Shown: positions 33,963 through 43,157, counted from the first letter of the stretch. The stretch is DNA of 64,000 nt from Mariprofundus ferrinatatus (GCF_002795825.1 NZ_CP018800.1:1982001-2046000), one strand, 5' to 3'. The notes: generated by a model not told the origin, from the sequence alone. Numbers and translations: made by a program.

Positions 33963-35921
33963 ATGGGCAACTTCACTGGCAGGGGTGTCATGCATATGCA
34001 GGCGTTACTGTTTGTTCTGCTGATGTTCTGCGCATCTATAGCGCAGGCGGACACTATTGAGCAGCAGCGAGCGTGGTTTGAAGAGGCGCGTCTCGCCCTG
34101 AACAACGATGACAGCGGCACTTTCAAGTCAATAAAAGAGAAACTTGGGGACTACCCTCTCGTCCCCTATCTCGATATCTGGATGGCCCGGCAACACCTCG
34201 ACAAGGGCAATGATGACCTTGTGGCGGAAGTGCTGAAACAGCACGCACAGATTCCGGAGTCGTCCAGCTTACGTATTGCCTGGTTGAAGCAGCTCGCCCA
34301 GAAGGGAAAATGGGCCGAAATTATCAAACTTCTTGATCAGCACCCCTCCGATAGCTCCCGCCTTCCGGAAATCGCCATGGTCGCGGCCTGGCATCGTGGA
34401 GAAAAAGCAACAGCAATCACGCTCTACTCCGAACACTGGATCAATGCCCGGAAGAGCAGCAGTTATTCAGAGTCACTGCATCGGCAGTGGGAAAAGTCTG
34501 GTCATCCGACACATGAGGAGCGCTGGCAACGCATCAACCAACACATTAACAGTGGCTCATGGCGGAAAGCGAAGAATGAGGCGCTGCACCTACCGAAGGT
34601 GGAGCAACCGCTGATTGGCTACTGGCAGAAGGTACAGAGCGACCCCGAAAAAATGCTCCTCCTGTGGCCTGAAAAGGTCGATACGATCCCTGCAACCATG
34701 ATCCTCAAGGATGGCCTGGTACGTCTGGCCCGCAACGATGCCGGCAGGGCATGGCTCCTTCTGCCAAAACTTGAGACAAAAGTATCCGTCGCAGATGAGG
34801 TGCTGGCTGACCTGAAGCAGAATCTTGCCCTGAGAGCGGCCCGGCAGCATCGGATTGAGGCGGTCGAATGGTTAGCTGCACTACCTGAATCACACAAAAG
34901 TGAAGAGACACGCAACTGGCAGATACGCCTTCTCATTCTTGACGGGCAATGGGAGAAAACCATCACCGCCATTGATGCCTTGCCAGACAGAGAGCGGAAA
35001 CAGAGCAACTGGATCTACTGGAAAGCGCGCGCACTGGAGATTAACGGAGAGAAGAAACTGGCCGAACCGCTCTACCTGCTGCTGGCCAACAGCCGCGGTT
35101 ATTACAGTTTTCTATCCAGCGAGCGGCTGGGGCTGCCGCTAAAATTCAACAGCAATGTGATTGAGGGCGCTCCAGCTGATATCGAAGCGCTCTCCAGACT
35201 GCCGGCGGTGCAGCGCGCCTATGAATGGCTGCAACTCGGCCATGCCAACAAGGCAAGTGCGGAGTGGTATGCAGCTCTGCGCAACAGCAACAGGGGAGAG
35301 TGGCGTGCAGCCATTCATCTTGCCTCAAGCTGGGGATGGCATGATCAGGCGATTCGTGCTGCCGCAAAAGCCAGCGAGCCAGATGCGCTGGAGGTACGTT
35401 TTCCGCTCGGCTTTGAAGATGCAGTTGCAGCCGCCTCAAAAGAGAGTGGTCTGGATAGCTCCTCAATCTGGAGCATTATCCGTCAGGAGTCGGCCTTCAA
35501 TTTTCAGGCGGTCTCTTATGCCGGTGCACGGGGATTGATGCAGCTTATGCCGGCAACTGCGCGCGATGTCGCCAAAAAGATCAAACATCCATCCCGCCAT
35601 CCTGACCTCTTCTCTCCCGACACCAATGTCCGCCTGGGCTCAACTTATCTTGCACAGATGAAAGAGCGCTTTGGCAGCCTGGCACTTGCAGCAGCTGCCT
35701 ATAATGCCGGGCCACACAGGGTCTCGCTCTGGGTGGAGCGAAGTCCGTTCAATGGCACGGAGGCGTGGATTGAGGCAATCCCGTTCAATGAAACCCGACG
35801 CTATGTTCAGCAGGTGATGGCCTTTATCGCAGTTTACGAATGGCGGCAGGCGAAAACGCCATCCAGCCTGATTGCGCGTATCCGGGGTGACGAGACGGTT
35901 AGCCTGAAAGCTGTCAATTGA
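33963..35921 (+). CDS. slt: Soluble lytic murein transglycosylase
   Basis: A 652-residue periplasmic enzyme that cleaves peptidoglycan with 1,6-anhydro ring formation. Signal peptide ends SIAQA-DT; a long superhelical alpha-domain follows; the C-terminal SLT domain (about 490-620) has SIIRQESAFNFQAVSYAGARGLMQLMPATA with the catalytic Glu, and LAAAAYNAGPHRV. I prefer ATG 33963, because it gives a positively charged signal peptide and fits a -10 box 6 nt upstream. ATG 33990 has an AGGGG site but no charged n-region. Confidence 0.92.
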   Translation: MGNFTGRGVMHMQALLFVLLMFCASIAQADTIEQQRAWFEEARLALNNDDSGTFKSIKEKLGDYPLVPYLDIWMARQHLDKGNDDLVAEVLKQHAQIPESSSLRIAWLKQLAQKGKWAEIIKLLDQHPSDSSRLPEIAMVAAWHRGEKATAITLYSEHWINARKSSSYSESLHRQWEKSGHPTHEERWQRINQHINSGSWRKAKNEALHLPKVEQPLIGYWQKVQSDPEKMLLLWPEKVDTIPATMILKDGLVRLARNDAGRAWLLLPKLETKVSVADEVLADLKQNLALRAARQHRIEAVEWLAALPESHKSEETRNWQIRLLILDGQWEKTITAIDALPDRERKQSNWIYWKARALEINGEKKLAEPLYLLLANSRGYYSFLSSERLGLPLKFNSNVIEGAPADIEALSRLPAVQRAYEWLQLGHANKASAEWYAALRNSNRGEWRAAIHLASSWGWHDQAIRAAAKASEPDALEVRFPLGFEDAVAAASKESGLDSSSIWSIIRQESAFNFQAVSYAGARGLMQLMPATARDVAKKIKHPSRHPDLFSPDTNVRLGSTYLAQMKERFGSLALAAAAYNAGPHRVSLWVERSPFNGTEAWIEAIPFNETRRYVQQVMAFIAVYEWRQAKTPSSLIARIRGDETVSLKAVN

Positions 35922-35990
35922 TCAGTGTATGGTCATCTTCAACTCCTCTTGTTAGTCTGCGCGCCGAATTTATGAGTGAGGTAATAACCC

Positions 35991-36335
35991 ATGGCATTTG
36001 TAGTCACCCAACTGTGTAAGGATTGTGTTGATACCGCATGCGTTGCGGTATGCCCGGTTGACTGTTTTTATCAGCCGAAAGAGATCACCGATGAGACTCC
36101 GAATATGCTATTCATCTCACCTGAAGAGTGCATCGACTGTGCTGTCTGCGAACCGGAGTGCCCATGGGAAGCGATCTATCCTGAAGAGGATGTGCCCGAG
36201 GTATTTGAGTCTGACATCGCACTGAACGAACTGTGCGACGACGAGCGCGACCTGTTTGATCTTGCCGAAGTGAAAGATCACACGCCTCCAACTGCAGAAG
36301 AAGTTGCACAGAACAAGGCCAAGTACGGCCTCTGA
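35991..36335 (+). CDS. fdxA: FdxA-type ferredoxin ([3Fe-4S][4Fe-4S])
   Basis: A 114-residue ferredoxin: first cluster motif [18 protein letters not shown], second [18 protein letters not shown], then an acidic C-terminal extension ([15 protein letters not shown]). This pattern and length match the 7Fe FdxA group. GAGGTAA precedes the ATG. A strong hairpin follows, then rlmN, a radical-SAM enzyme that needs reduced Fe-S donors. Confidence 0.93.
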   Translation: MAFVVTQLCKDCVDTACVAVCPVDCFYQPKEITDETPNMLFISPEECIDCAVCEPECPWEAIYPEEDVPEVFESDIALNELCDDERDLFDLAEVKDHTPPTAEEVAQNKAKYGL

Positions 36336-36357
36336 TCCCGGCAGGAATCATCATTTC

Positions 36358-36395
36358 AAACGCATGTGCGGGCAACTGCACATGCGTTTTTTATT
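36358..36395 (+). terminator. Rho-independent terminator after fdxA
   Basis: A perfect 12-bp stem (aaacgcatgtgc with its complement) and an 8-nt loop followed by T6ATTT. It ends only 3 nt before the rlmN ATG, so any rlmN transcription from upstream must read through it. Confidence 0.87.
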
Positions 36396-36398
36396 TCC

Positions 36399-37457
36399 AT
36401 GAGTGAAAATCACCTTCCACCCATTATCGGCATGACGCACGCGGAAATTGTCGACCTCTGCCGGCTTGCTGGTGCCAAACCGGTACATGCTGAGCGCATT
36501 GTCGCGTCCATCTTCCGCCGCTATAACAGCGATATCGATGCCATCCCCGACCTTCCAGTCGTGCTACGCCACTACCTGGCCGGGCACACCAGTATATTCG
36601 AACCCGGGTGCAGCGCCCTGCAGCAGGCTGAAGACGGCACCCGTAAACTGCTTTTAAAAATGCCGGATGGAAAAGAGGTCGAAACAGTACTGATCCAAGG
36701 GCCGGGCAGATTGACCCAGTGCATCTCCACACAGGTCGGTTGTGCTGTTGGCTGCAGCTTCTGCCTGACGGCAACAGCAGGCCTCACCCGCAACCTCACT
36801 ACCGCCGAAATGGTAGCACAGGTGATGGCAGGCCAGAGAGTTGGGGAGCGCCGGGTGCGCAACCTTGTTCTGATGGGCATGGGGGAACCGCTGCACAACT
36901 ACGATGCGGTAGCCCGGTTTGTCCATATCGCCTCCGACCCGAAAGGAATGGCTTTCTCGCCTAATCGCATCACCCTCTCCACCTCCGGGATGGTGCCTGG
37001 CATCTACAGGATGATCGAGGAGAAGCTCCCATGTAATCTGGCAGTCTCACTCAATGCGACAACGGATGCAGTACGTGACCGGGTCATTCCGATCAATCGC
37101 AAATATCCGATCAAAGCGCTGATGCAGGCAGTACGCGATTATATTTCCGCGCGTGGCAATAAACGGGTACTGATGGAATATGTACTGTTGGCCGGAGTCA
37201 ACGACAGCATCGAAGATGCCGGCCGCCTGATTGAACTTCTTGTAGGGATGGAGTGCACCGTCAACCTGCTGCCGTTCAATGTCTATCCCGGCTCGGCCTT
37301 CGAAAGCCCCTCTGATGCCGCAGTGTCGGCATTCAGAAGCGCCCTGGTTGAGGCGGGGATTATTGCAGTGGTACGCGAATCACGCGGACGTGATATCTCG
37401 GCAGCCTGCGGACAGCTGAAAACCGAGGTGGCAAAACGCCGCGGGGCAGTGGCATAA
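36399..37457 (+). CDS. rlmN: 23S rRNA A2503 / tRNA A37 C2-methyltransferase
   Basis: A radical-SAM enzyme with the cluster motif CAVGCSFCLTATAG, preceded by CISTQVG. Other family segments are VFMGMGEPLHNY (here VLMGMGEPLHNYDAV), RITLSTSGMVPGI, LAVSLNATTD and VNLLPFNVYPG, and the methyl-carrying Cys near the C-terminus in SAACGQL. The 352-residue length is normal. ATG 36399 is the sensible start, but it has no Shine-Dalgarno and lies right behind the fdxA terminator. A GTG at 36366 would lie inside the hairpin. Confidence 0.94.
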   Translation: MSENHLPPIIGMTHAEIVDLCRLAGAKPVHAERIVASIFRRYNSDIDAIPDLPVVLRHYLAGHTSIFEPGCSALQQAEDGTRKLLLKMPDGKEVETVLIQGPGRLTQCISTQVGCAVGCSFCLTATAGLTRNLTTAEMVAQVMAGQRVGERRVRNLVLMGMGEPLHNYDAVARFVHIASDPKGMAFSPNRITLSTSGMVPGIYRMIEEKLPCNLAVSLNATTDAVRDRVIPINRKYPIKALMQAVRDYISARGNKRVLMEYVLLAGVNDSIEDAGRLIELLVGMECTVNLLPFNVYPGSAFESPSDAAVSAFRSALVEAGIIAVVRESRGRDISAACGQLKTEVAKRRGAVA

Positions 37458-37461
37458 AAAA

Positions 37462-37486
37462 AGCGGCCTTTTGGGCCGCTCTTTTC
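37462..37486 (+). terminator. Rho-independent terminator after rlmN
   Basis: 7-bp stem agcggcc/ggccgct with a T-rich loop, followed by CTTTTCC. It also faces the end of the DUF2892 gene. Confidence 0.7.
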
Positions 37487-37501
37487 CGCTGTTTATCTCA
37501 T

Positions 37502-37693
37502 TCACGATTCTTTGGTGCAGATGCCGAAGATCGGATAGAGCGGGCAGAAACTGATTAACGCTGTTCCTGCCAGAATGCCGCCAACAATAAATGTCCAAGG
37601 CGTCCCGACACCAACCACACCCACACCGATCAGAATTGCTCCAAACACAAGCCTGAGAAGTCTGTCTATACCACCAACATTTACTTTCATCAT
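37502..37693 (-). CDS. DUF2892 membrane protein (YgaP C-terminal domain-like)
   Basis: A 63-residue protein with two membrane helices (LLRLVFGAILIGVGVVGVG; WTFIVGGILAGTALISF) and the conserved end CPLYPIFGICT containing two cysteines. DUF2892 is the membrane part of the rhodanese YgaP and often occurs alone. It lies 72 nt downstream of a Crp/Fnr regulator on the same strand, a common pairing. The biochemical role is unknown. Confidence 0.85.
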   Translation of the reverse strand: MMKVNVGGIDRLLRLVFGAILIGVGVVGVGTPWTFIVGGILAGTALISFCPLYPIFGICTKES

Positions 37694-37765
37694 GAACCTC
37701 CACTGGATATCTCTCTGCTGATGAAAGGATGTTACTAGTCCGGATCGCAGACTTCCGTGATATTG

Positions 37766-38428
37766 TCACACATCCTCTGTGGCCAACTTCCTCATGCCCT
37801 GCAGGTCGGAGAGCCTTATCTCGCCGCGCTTGAGCATAACCAGCGAGCGGCGCTCAAAATCCTTGAGAATGCGACTGATGACTTCACGTGCGGTGCCCAG
37901 TTCGGTTGCCAGCTGCTGATGGGTCAAACGGAGGGTATGTGTCCCGTCGTCAAGTTCCAGCAGGCGTCGTGCAAGTCGAACATCCATGCGCCCAAAGGCT
38001 ACATCCTCGATCAATGCCATCAGATCGGCGATACGTTCTGAAATCATACCGAGCGCGAACCTGCGAAACCTGCTATCACTAAGCAGTTCATCAAAACGCC
38101 TGGCTGGAATCAGAACCAGCTCTGTCTCCTCTTCGGCGACACCTTCGGCAGGATAGGCCTTGTTCCCCAGCAAGCAGGAGGTGGTCAGCATACAGGTCTG
38201 CCCATCCTCTACCCTGTAGAGCACAATTTCCCGTCCTTCAGGATCCATCTTCTGCACCCGCACGGAACCATTGATCACAAACACATAGCCCTGGCAGGCA
38301 TCACCGTCCCGAAACAGTACGGTGCCAGGAGCCACTTTCATTGTTTTCATGGCCGCCAGTTCACGAGCAACTGTGTCAGGTAACCCCTTCAGTGACGGGA
38401 ATAGATCAAGCCAGCTGTGAGTTGTCAT
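37766..38428 (-). CDS. Crp/Fnr-family transcription regulator
   Basis: A 220-residue regulator: a cyclic-nucleotide-binding-like beta-barrel (about 20-120) and a C-terminal winged helix (LRLTHQQLATELGTAREVISRILKDFERR). It lacks the N-terminal cysteine cluster of FNR but has three cysteines in the sensor domain: Cys45, Cys79 and Cys85 (GQTCMLTTSCLLG). That arrangement suggests redox or sulfur-species sensing rather than cAMP; this is inference. Its start overlaps the ampD stop by 4 nt, and the DUF2892 gene downstream is its likely target or partner. Confidence 0.88.
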   Translation of the reverse strand: MTTHSWLDLFPSLKGLPDTVARELAAMKTMKVAPGTVLFRDGDACQGYVFVINGSVRVQKMDPEGREIVLYRVEDGQTCMLTTSCLLGNKAYPAEGVAEEETELVLIPARRFDELLSDSRFRRFALGMISERIADLMALIEDVAFGRMDVRLARRLLELDDGTHTLRLTHQQLATELGTAREVISRILKDFERRSLVMLKRGEIRLSDLQGMRKLATEDV

Positions 38429-38967
38429 ATCACCTCCACATCCATCCTGCGAATTCGAGCCAGGGAGCGTTCAAAGCGCGACCACTGCCACTGCCTTCCG
38501 GGATCCCATTTGCGCCCAGGTGCAATATCGCTGTGCCCTACAATACGATCCCTGCCGATGGCTGGATACCTCCTCATTAACACCCTGCATAACCGGGCCG
38601 CCTCGCGATACTGTACCTGCGTAAATGGCTGCTCCTCATCGCCGATTATCTCAATACCAATGGAGAAATCGTTGCAACCCTCTCGCCCCTGCCAGCTTGA
38701 TACACCGGCATGCCATGCACGATGTGCACATGGGACAAACTGGGTGACTCTGCCTTTACGATCGACCACAAAGTGTGCTGATACCCTGAGCCCCTCCAGG
38801 TCGCCAAATGATGGATGCGAACTGCAGTCGAGTGTCCCCATGAATAGCTGCTCGACCGGCTCCGGCTCGAACTTCCCTGCGGGCAGGCTGACAGCATGCA
38901 GCACAATCATATCCACCTGCTCTCCGGCCGGACGACTGTTCTGATGGGGTGAGTTCAATATTCGCAC
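38425..38967 (-). CDS. ampD: 1,6-anhydro-N-acetylmuramyl-L-alanine amidase
   Basis: A cytoplasmic zinc amidase of peptidoglycan recycling. The 180-residue protein follows E. coli AmpD closely: IVLHAVSLPAG (first zinc His), LFMGTLDCSSHPSF, LRVSAHFVVDRKG, RAWHAGVSSWQGREGCNDFSIGIE and VGHSDIAPGRKWDPG with the second His and the Asp. It is the first gene of a short leftward operon with the Crp/Fnr regulator. Confidence 0.95.
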   Translation of the reverse strand: MRILNSPHQNSRPAGEQVDMIVLHAVSLPAGKFEPEPVEQLFMGTLDCSSHPSFGDLEGLRVSAHFVVDRKGRVTQFVPCAHRAWHAGVSSWQGREGCNDFSIGIEIIGDEEQPFTQVQYREAARLCRVLMRRYPAIGRDRIVGHSDIAPGRKWDPGRQWQWSRFERSLARIRRMDVEVI

Positions 38968-39066
38968 AGGCTTATCATGGTCCGCCCATGCTTTGATGTC
39001 ATGCCTTAGCTTGATCAGATATGGATTACACCTTTATTCATTCTGAGAATCAGGCAGAATTTCCAC

Positions 39067-39975
39067 ATGCAAAACAGCTCTCCGCATGACAATGCCCACC
39101 TGATGAAGCTGGCGACCTACGCATCCACATCGGTCGCCCTTGTCTTGATTGTCTGCAAAACCGTTGCCTGGATGATGACCGACTCGGTGAGTCTGCTCGC
39201 CACCCTGATCGACTCCTGCCTCGATGCGCTCGCATCGATTATCAATCTTGTCGCAGTTCGTCACGCACTGGCGCCACCGGACAAACAGCACCGTTTCGGG
39301 CATGGCAAAGCCGAAGCACTGGCAGGGCTTGGACAGGCCACGTTTATTACCGGCTCTGCCCTGTTTCTGGTGCTTGAGGCGATCTCCCACTTCTTGCGCC
39401 CGCAGCCGATCGGGGCACTGCCAGTCGGTATCGGCATCATGATCATCTCGATTGTTGCCACGCTTGGGCTGCTTATGTTCCAGAAGCATGTGATCAGCAA
39501 GACCAACTCCACTGCTATTAAGGCTGATCACCTGCACTACAAAACCGACCTGCTTGTTAACGGCAGTGTTATCATTGCGCTGCTGCTGGCCTACTACGGA
39601 TGGGCCGGCTTCGACCCGCTTTTTGCACTGCTGATCGCAGCATATATCCTCTATAGCGCATGGGAGATCGTGCAGGAGTCACTCGACCTTCTGATGGATC
39701 GTGAGATGCCCGATGAGGATCGCCAGAAGATCAAGACGATCGTGCATAGTCATCCGAAAACACTCGGCATGCATGATCTTCGCACACGCAAGTCCGGACT
39801 GACTATTTTCATTCAGCTGCATCTCGAACTAGAGGATACTCTGACCCTGATGCGAGCTCACGAGATTGCGGATGAGGTGGAAGCGATGATCCTTGCCAAA
39901 TATCCGGGGGCGGAGGTAATTATCCATCAGGATCCCGCCAGTCTTGCCGAACCACAACCGGAGTTTGTCGGATGA
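39067..39975 (+). CDS. fieF: Cation diffusion facilitator (FieF-type)
   Basis: A 302-residue divalent metal/proton antiporter exporting Fe(II), Zn(II) or similar. The metal site residues are present: LIDSCLDALAS (Asp-x3-Asp) in helix 2 and DHLHYKTD (His-x3-Asp) in helix 5. The cytoplasmic C-terminal domain has LRTRKSGLTIFIQLHLE, MRAHEIADEVEA and PGAEVIIHQDP. Substrate choice cannot be read with certainty. It overlaps the next gene by 4 nt. Confidence 0.93.
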   Translation: MQNSSPHDNAHLMKLATYASTSVALVLIVCKTVAWMMTDSVSLLATLIDSCLDALASIINLVAVRHALAPPDKQHRFGHGKAEALAGLGQATFITGSALFLVLEAISHFLRPQPIGALPVGIGIMIISIVATLGLLMFQKHVISKTNSTAIKADHLHYKTDLLVNGSVIIALLLAYYGWAGFDPLFALLIAAYILYSAWEIVQESLDLLMDREMPDEDRQKIKTIVHSHPKTLGMHDLRTRKSGLTIFIQLHLELEDTLTLMRAHEIADEVEAMILAKYPGAEVIIHQDPASLAEPQPEFVG

Positions 39976-40880
39976 TAAGAATTGCGCTTGGACTACTGAT
40001 GCTCTGCCTAACTTCCATGCCGGTACATGCGGCCACAGAGACTATCGAAATCTACTTTCTCCCCCTCTCCGAAGCGGCGGATAGCGCACGCAGCCAGCTT
40101 TCGGAAAGCGGCAAGGTGGTCCAGATTCCATCGCGGCGACTGCTCATCATCGAGGACGATGAAGAGCACCTCGACAAAGCCAAAAGCCTGCTGCAGAAGC
40201 TTGATCAAGCAACTCCACAGTTCACCGCCATGGTTGAAATGGAAAATATCACGGCCATTGGCTCAAAGCGCTCCAGTGTCTCTGGCCATGCCACTTCCGG
40301 AGCGCTTCCCGGCGGCTGGGTCCAGCTAACTGCAGGCAGCGGAAACCAAAACTCAAGCCACCGGCAATCGTATCAACTTCGCATCAGTTCCGCCCGGCCC
40401 GGTAGCATCGAAACCGGTATCATCCGATCATTCAACCAACAGACACAGCTCTGGCTGAGCGGCTACGGAGTGGTAAAAGCCAACAGTGTTGAGATGGTTC
40501 CTGTCACTTCGGGATTCACTGTCACCGCATCTCCGGCAGGAAGTGATCAGGTGCGGGTTCGTATTACGCCGTGGATGCAACGGCTTGATCCGCAGATAAG
40601 CGGCCAGCATGAGATGCTTATCGATCTTGGCACGGCCCGTAATCCGGCAACACCTCCGTCCGCCAATGCCGATATGCGATTGAACGCCGCCCCACGCCTG
40701 CAGCAGCGACCAGTGATTGAAATTACAGGCGCCGCCACCGAACTGACGGTTCCATTTGATCAGATAGTCACCATCGCCGCATCCGGAAATGAGGCAGGCA
40801 GGCTCGGCCAAGCGCTGCTTGGCAATATTTCAACCACGGAGAGGCGGGAGTTTGTGATCCGGCTTCGCATAAGCCGTTAA
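39972..40880 (+). CDS. Orphan secretin-domain periplasmic protein
   Basis: A 302-residue secreted protein (signal peptide ends MPVHA-AT). Residues about 24-80 look like a secretin N-domain (IEIYFLPLSEAADSARSQLSE, then LLIIEDDEEHLDKAKSLLQKLD). The rest is beta-rich and ends in ERREFVIRLRIS, like part of a secretin barrel, but the protein is too short for a channel and lacks neighbouring secretion genes. It is coupled to fieF by a 4-nt overlap. Function unknown. Confidence 0.7.
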   Translation: MIRIALGLLMLCLTSMPVHAATETIEIYFLPLSEAADSARSQLSESGKVVQIPSRRLLIIEDDEEHLDKAKSLLQKLDQATPQFTAMVEMENITAIGSKRSSVSGHATSGALPGGWVQLTAGSGNQNSSHRQSYQLRISSARPGSIETGIIRSFNQQTQLWLSGYGVVKANSVEMVPVTSGFTVTASPAGSDQVRVRITPWMQRLDPQISGQHEMLIDLGTARNPATPPSANADMRLNAAPRLQQRPVIEITGAATELTVPFDQIVTIAASGNEAGRLGQALLGNISTTERREFVIRLRISR

Positions 40881-40893
40881 TTGTAAAAGGGTT

Positions 40894-41175
40894 CTAGCGC
40901 TCCAGACGGTACCACTGCGCCTTTTTCTGCTGCCAGAAATCTCGGTATTCCGAATCGGTTACCTCGCCATCACGGTTTGCATCCATCTCCCGGAACCGGA
41001 CTTTGGCGCGCTGGTTTACCATCGCCAGATATTCACCATATGAAACCGAGTCACTGCCGTTTGTATCCAGTTCCATGAAATGGTCCACGATCTTGTCGGT
41101 AGAGGTTTTAGGTCCAGCCCATGCTCCGGAAGCGGTCAGAAAAAACATTAGCAACGCAATCAGTCGAATCAACAT
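40894..41175 (-). CDS. Secreted EF-hand protein
   Basis: A 93-residue protein with a signal peptide (MLIRLIALLMFFLTASGAWA) and two canonical EF-hand loops, DTNGSDSVSYGEY and DANRDGEVTDSEY, each with Asp/Asn at positions 1, 3 and 5 and Glu at 12. It probably binds calcium in the periplasm. GAGGT precedes the ATG at 41175; a longer in-frame start at 41214 would bury the signal peptide. It converges on the secretin-domain gene. Confidence 0.85.
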   Translation of the reverse strand: MLIRLIALLMFFLTASGAWAGPKTSTDKIVDHFMELDTNGSDSVSYGEYLAMVNQRAKVRFREMDANRDGEVTDSEYRDFWQQKKAQWYRLER

Positions 41176-41274
41176 GGGTACCTCACTTCGTTTGGGAACA
41201 GCTGAAAACCACACCCCTGCAGTTTTTCATCGCGCAAAGGTAAAAGTGTGATTTTTCCTTTGCTCACAAAATCA

Positions 41275-41289
41275 AACACTTGCAGTGTT
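41275..41289. promoter_or_regulatory. Perfect 15-bp palindrome between the EF-hand gene and thyA
   Basis: AACACT-TGC-AGTGTT, an inverted repeat of 6 bp around a 3-bp centre in a divergent promoter region. It could be an operator; no matching regulator is identified. Confidence 0.3.
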
Positions 41290-41409
41290 GGATTTTATCA
41301 GGCCGTCCGTGCTCTGCATGGGCACCCTGCTTTTCAGGGTATCCATAATTGCCGTAATTGGCAGCTGACGGCATCATATCCAAATTGAATTCAGCAGGCG
41401 AGGGGGAAC

Positions 41410-42243
41410 ATGAAGGCCTATCTTGATTTAATGCGCCATGTGCGCGACCACGGCACTCAGAAAGGCGACCGGACCGGCACCGGCACCAAGTCGGTATTCG
41501 GCTACCAGATGCGTTTCGACCTCTCTGAAGGTTTTCCGCTGGTCACCACCAAAAAGGTTCACCTGAAATCGATTATTCATGAACTGCTCTGGTTCCTCAA
41601 CGGTGACACCAACACCAGATACCTGACCGAGAATGGTGTCACAATCTGGAATGAGTGGGCCACTGAAGATGGCTCGCTCGGCCCCGTTTACGGGTTCCAG
41701 TGGCGCAACTGGCCAACGCCGGATGGTAAGCTGGTCGATCAGGTTTCCGAACTGATCGAGCAGATTAAAACAAAACCCAATTCACGCCGTCTGATTGTAT
41801 CGGCCTGGAATGTTGCCGATCTGCCCGACGAATCGATCTCGCCTCAAGCCAACGTGGCCAACGGAAAAATGGCACTCGCACCCTGCCACGCTTTTTTCCA
41901 GTTCTATGTCGCCGACGGCAAACTCTCCTGCCAGCTCTACCAGCGCAGTGCCGACATCTTCCTGGGCGTCCCGTTCAACATCGCATCCTATGCCCTGCTG
42001 ACGATGATGATTGCACAGGTGTGCGATCTTGAGCCGGGTGATTTCGTGCACACTTTCGGCGATGCCCACCTCTACTCCAACCATATGGAGCAGGTGGAGA
42101 CACAGCTGGCGCGAGAGCCATTCCCTCTGCCGACAATGAAGATCAATCCTGATATTAAAAGCATCTTCGACTTCAAATTTGAGGATTTCGAACTGGAGGG
42201 TTACGAGTGCCATGCAGGCATCCGGGCCCCGATAGCGATCTGA
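41410..42243 (+). CDS. thyA: Thymidylate synthase
   Basis: Converts dUMP to dTMP with methylene-tetrahydrofolate. The 277-residue enzyme shows [39 protein letters not shown], the catalytic Cys in [32 protein letters not shown] and the C-terminal [22 protein letters not shown] precedes the ATG. The product dihydrofolate is recycled by FolA, encoded two genes downstream. Confidence 0.97.
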   Translation: MKAYLDLMRHVRDHGTQKGDRTGTGTKSVFGYQMRFDLSEGFPLVTTKKVHLKSIIHELLWFLNGDTNTRYLTENGVTIWNEWATEDGSLGPVYGFQWRNWPTPDGKLVDQVSELIEQIKTKPNSRRLIVSAWNVADLPDESISPQANVANGKMALAPCHAFFQFYVADGKLSCQLYQRSADIFLGVPFNIASYALLTMMIAQVCDLEPGDFVHTFGDAHLYSNHMEQVETQLAREPFPLPTMKINPDIKSIFDFKFEDFELEGYECHAGIRAPIAI

Positions 42244-42285
42244 GCTGCTATAATTATTGAACCAAACTGTAGAGGAGGTACGTGT

Positions 42286-43152
42286 ATGAGTTATCCCCAA
42301 CCCGGCATCCTTGCCGATGTGCCGGCACAGGCACGCTACCTCACCTTTGATATCAGTGATCCGTCTGAAATCTCCGCTGCCTTGCAACAGCTGGCCCGTT
42401 TTGCCGATGGCGAGCAGGTGGTGATCGGAATCGGCAGGCCTGTTTCCGATGCACTCGGCATTTCCATTCCGGAGCTGAAAAGTTTCCCCGTCATTGATGC
42501 TGCCAAGGTGGATATCCCTGCCACTCAGTCCGCACTCTGGTGCTGGCTGCGCGGTGAAGACCGCGGCGAACTTGTGCACATCAGCCGAAAAATTATCGAG
42601 ATACTCTCCGGCGGCTTCGAGTGCATCAGCATCATCGATGGTTTCCGCTACGATATCGGCCGTGACCTGACCGGTTACGAGGACGGGACTGAGAACCCGA
42701 CCGATGGTGATGCGATCGCCGCCGCCATCGCCGCAGACGGCTCCAGCTTCGTCGCTGTGCAGCAGTGGGTTCATGACCTTGATGATTTCCTCACCCGCCC
42801 CGAAGAGGAGCAGGATGACACCATCGGGCGCAGAAAATCGGATAACGAGGAGTTCGACGAAGCGCCTGAAACAGCACATGTGAAACGCGTTGCGCAGGAG
42901 GATTTTGACCCGGAGGCGTTTGTCGTACGCCGTTCAATGCCGTGGGCGGATGCCGGCCATGAAGGTCTGGTATTCGTTGCCTTTGGCAAAAACTTCGATG
43001 CCTATACAACCCTTCTCACGCACATGGTTGGCGCCGATGACGGCAAGGTGGACGCACTATTCAGTTTTACCACACCCGTTACCGGCAGCTTCTTCTGGTG
43101 TCCGCCGATGAAGGGTGAAAAACTCGATCTGTCCTTGCTGGGGATCGGATAG
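42286..43152 (+). CDS. DyP-type heme peroxidase (YfeX-like)
   Basis: A 288-residue dye-decolourising peroxidase. The GxxDG motif is GYEDGTENP; the proximal heme His lies in ETAHVKR and the distal Arg in FVVRRSMPW. The C-terminal segment GKVDALFSFTTPVTGSFFWCPP matches YfeX. No signal peptide is present, so it should be cytoplasmic. It has GAGGAGG before the ATG and lies between thyA and folA, 5 nt before folA. Confidence 0.93.
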   Translation: MSYPQPGILADVPAQARYLTFDISDPSEISAALQQLARFADGEQVVIGIGRPVSDALGISIPELKSFPVIDAAKVDIPATQSALWCWLRGEDRGELVHISRKIIEILSGGFECISIIDGFRYDIGRDLTGYEDGTENPTDGDAIAAAIAADGSSFVAVQQWVHDLDDFLTRPEEEQDDTIGRRKSDNEEFDEAPETAHVKRVAQEDFDPEAFVVRRSMPWADAGHEGLVFVAFGKNFDAYTTLLTHMVGADDGKVDALFSFTTPVTGSFFWCPPMKGEKLDLSLLGIG

Positions 43153-43157
43153 ATTAC

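Noticed and set aside
41782-42879. A 365-residue open frame on the minus strand
   Set aside because: Antisense to thyA and the DyP peroxidase, both certain; the translated sequence shows no domain and no ribosome site was seen.
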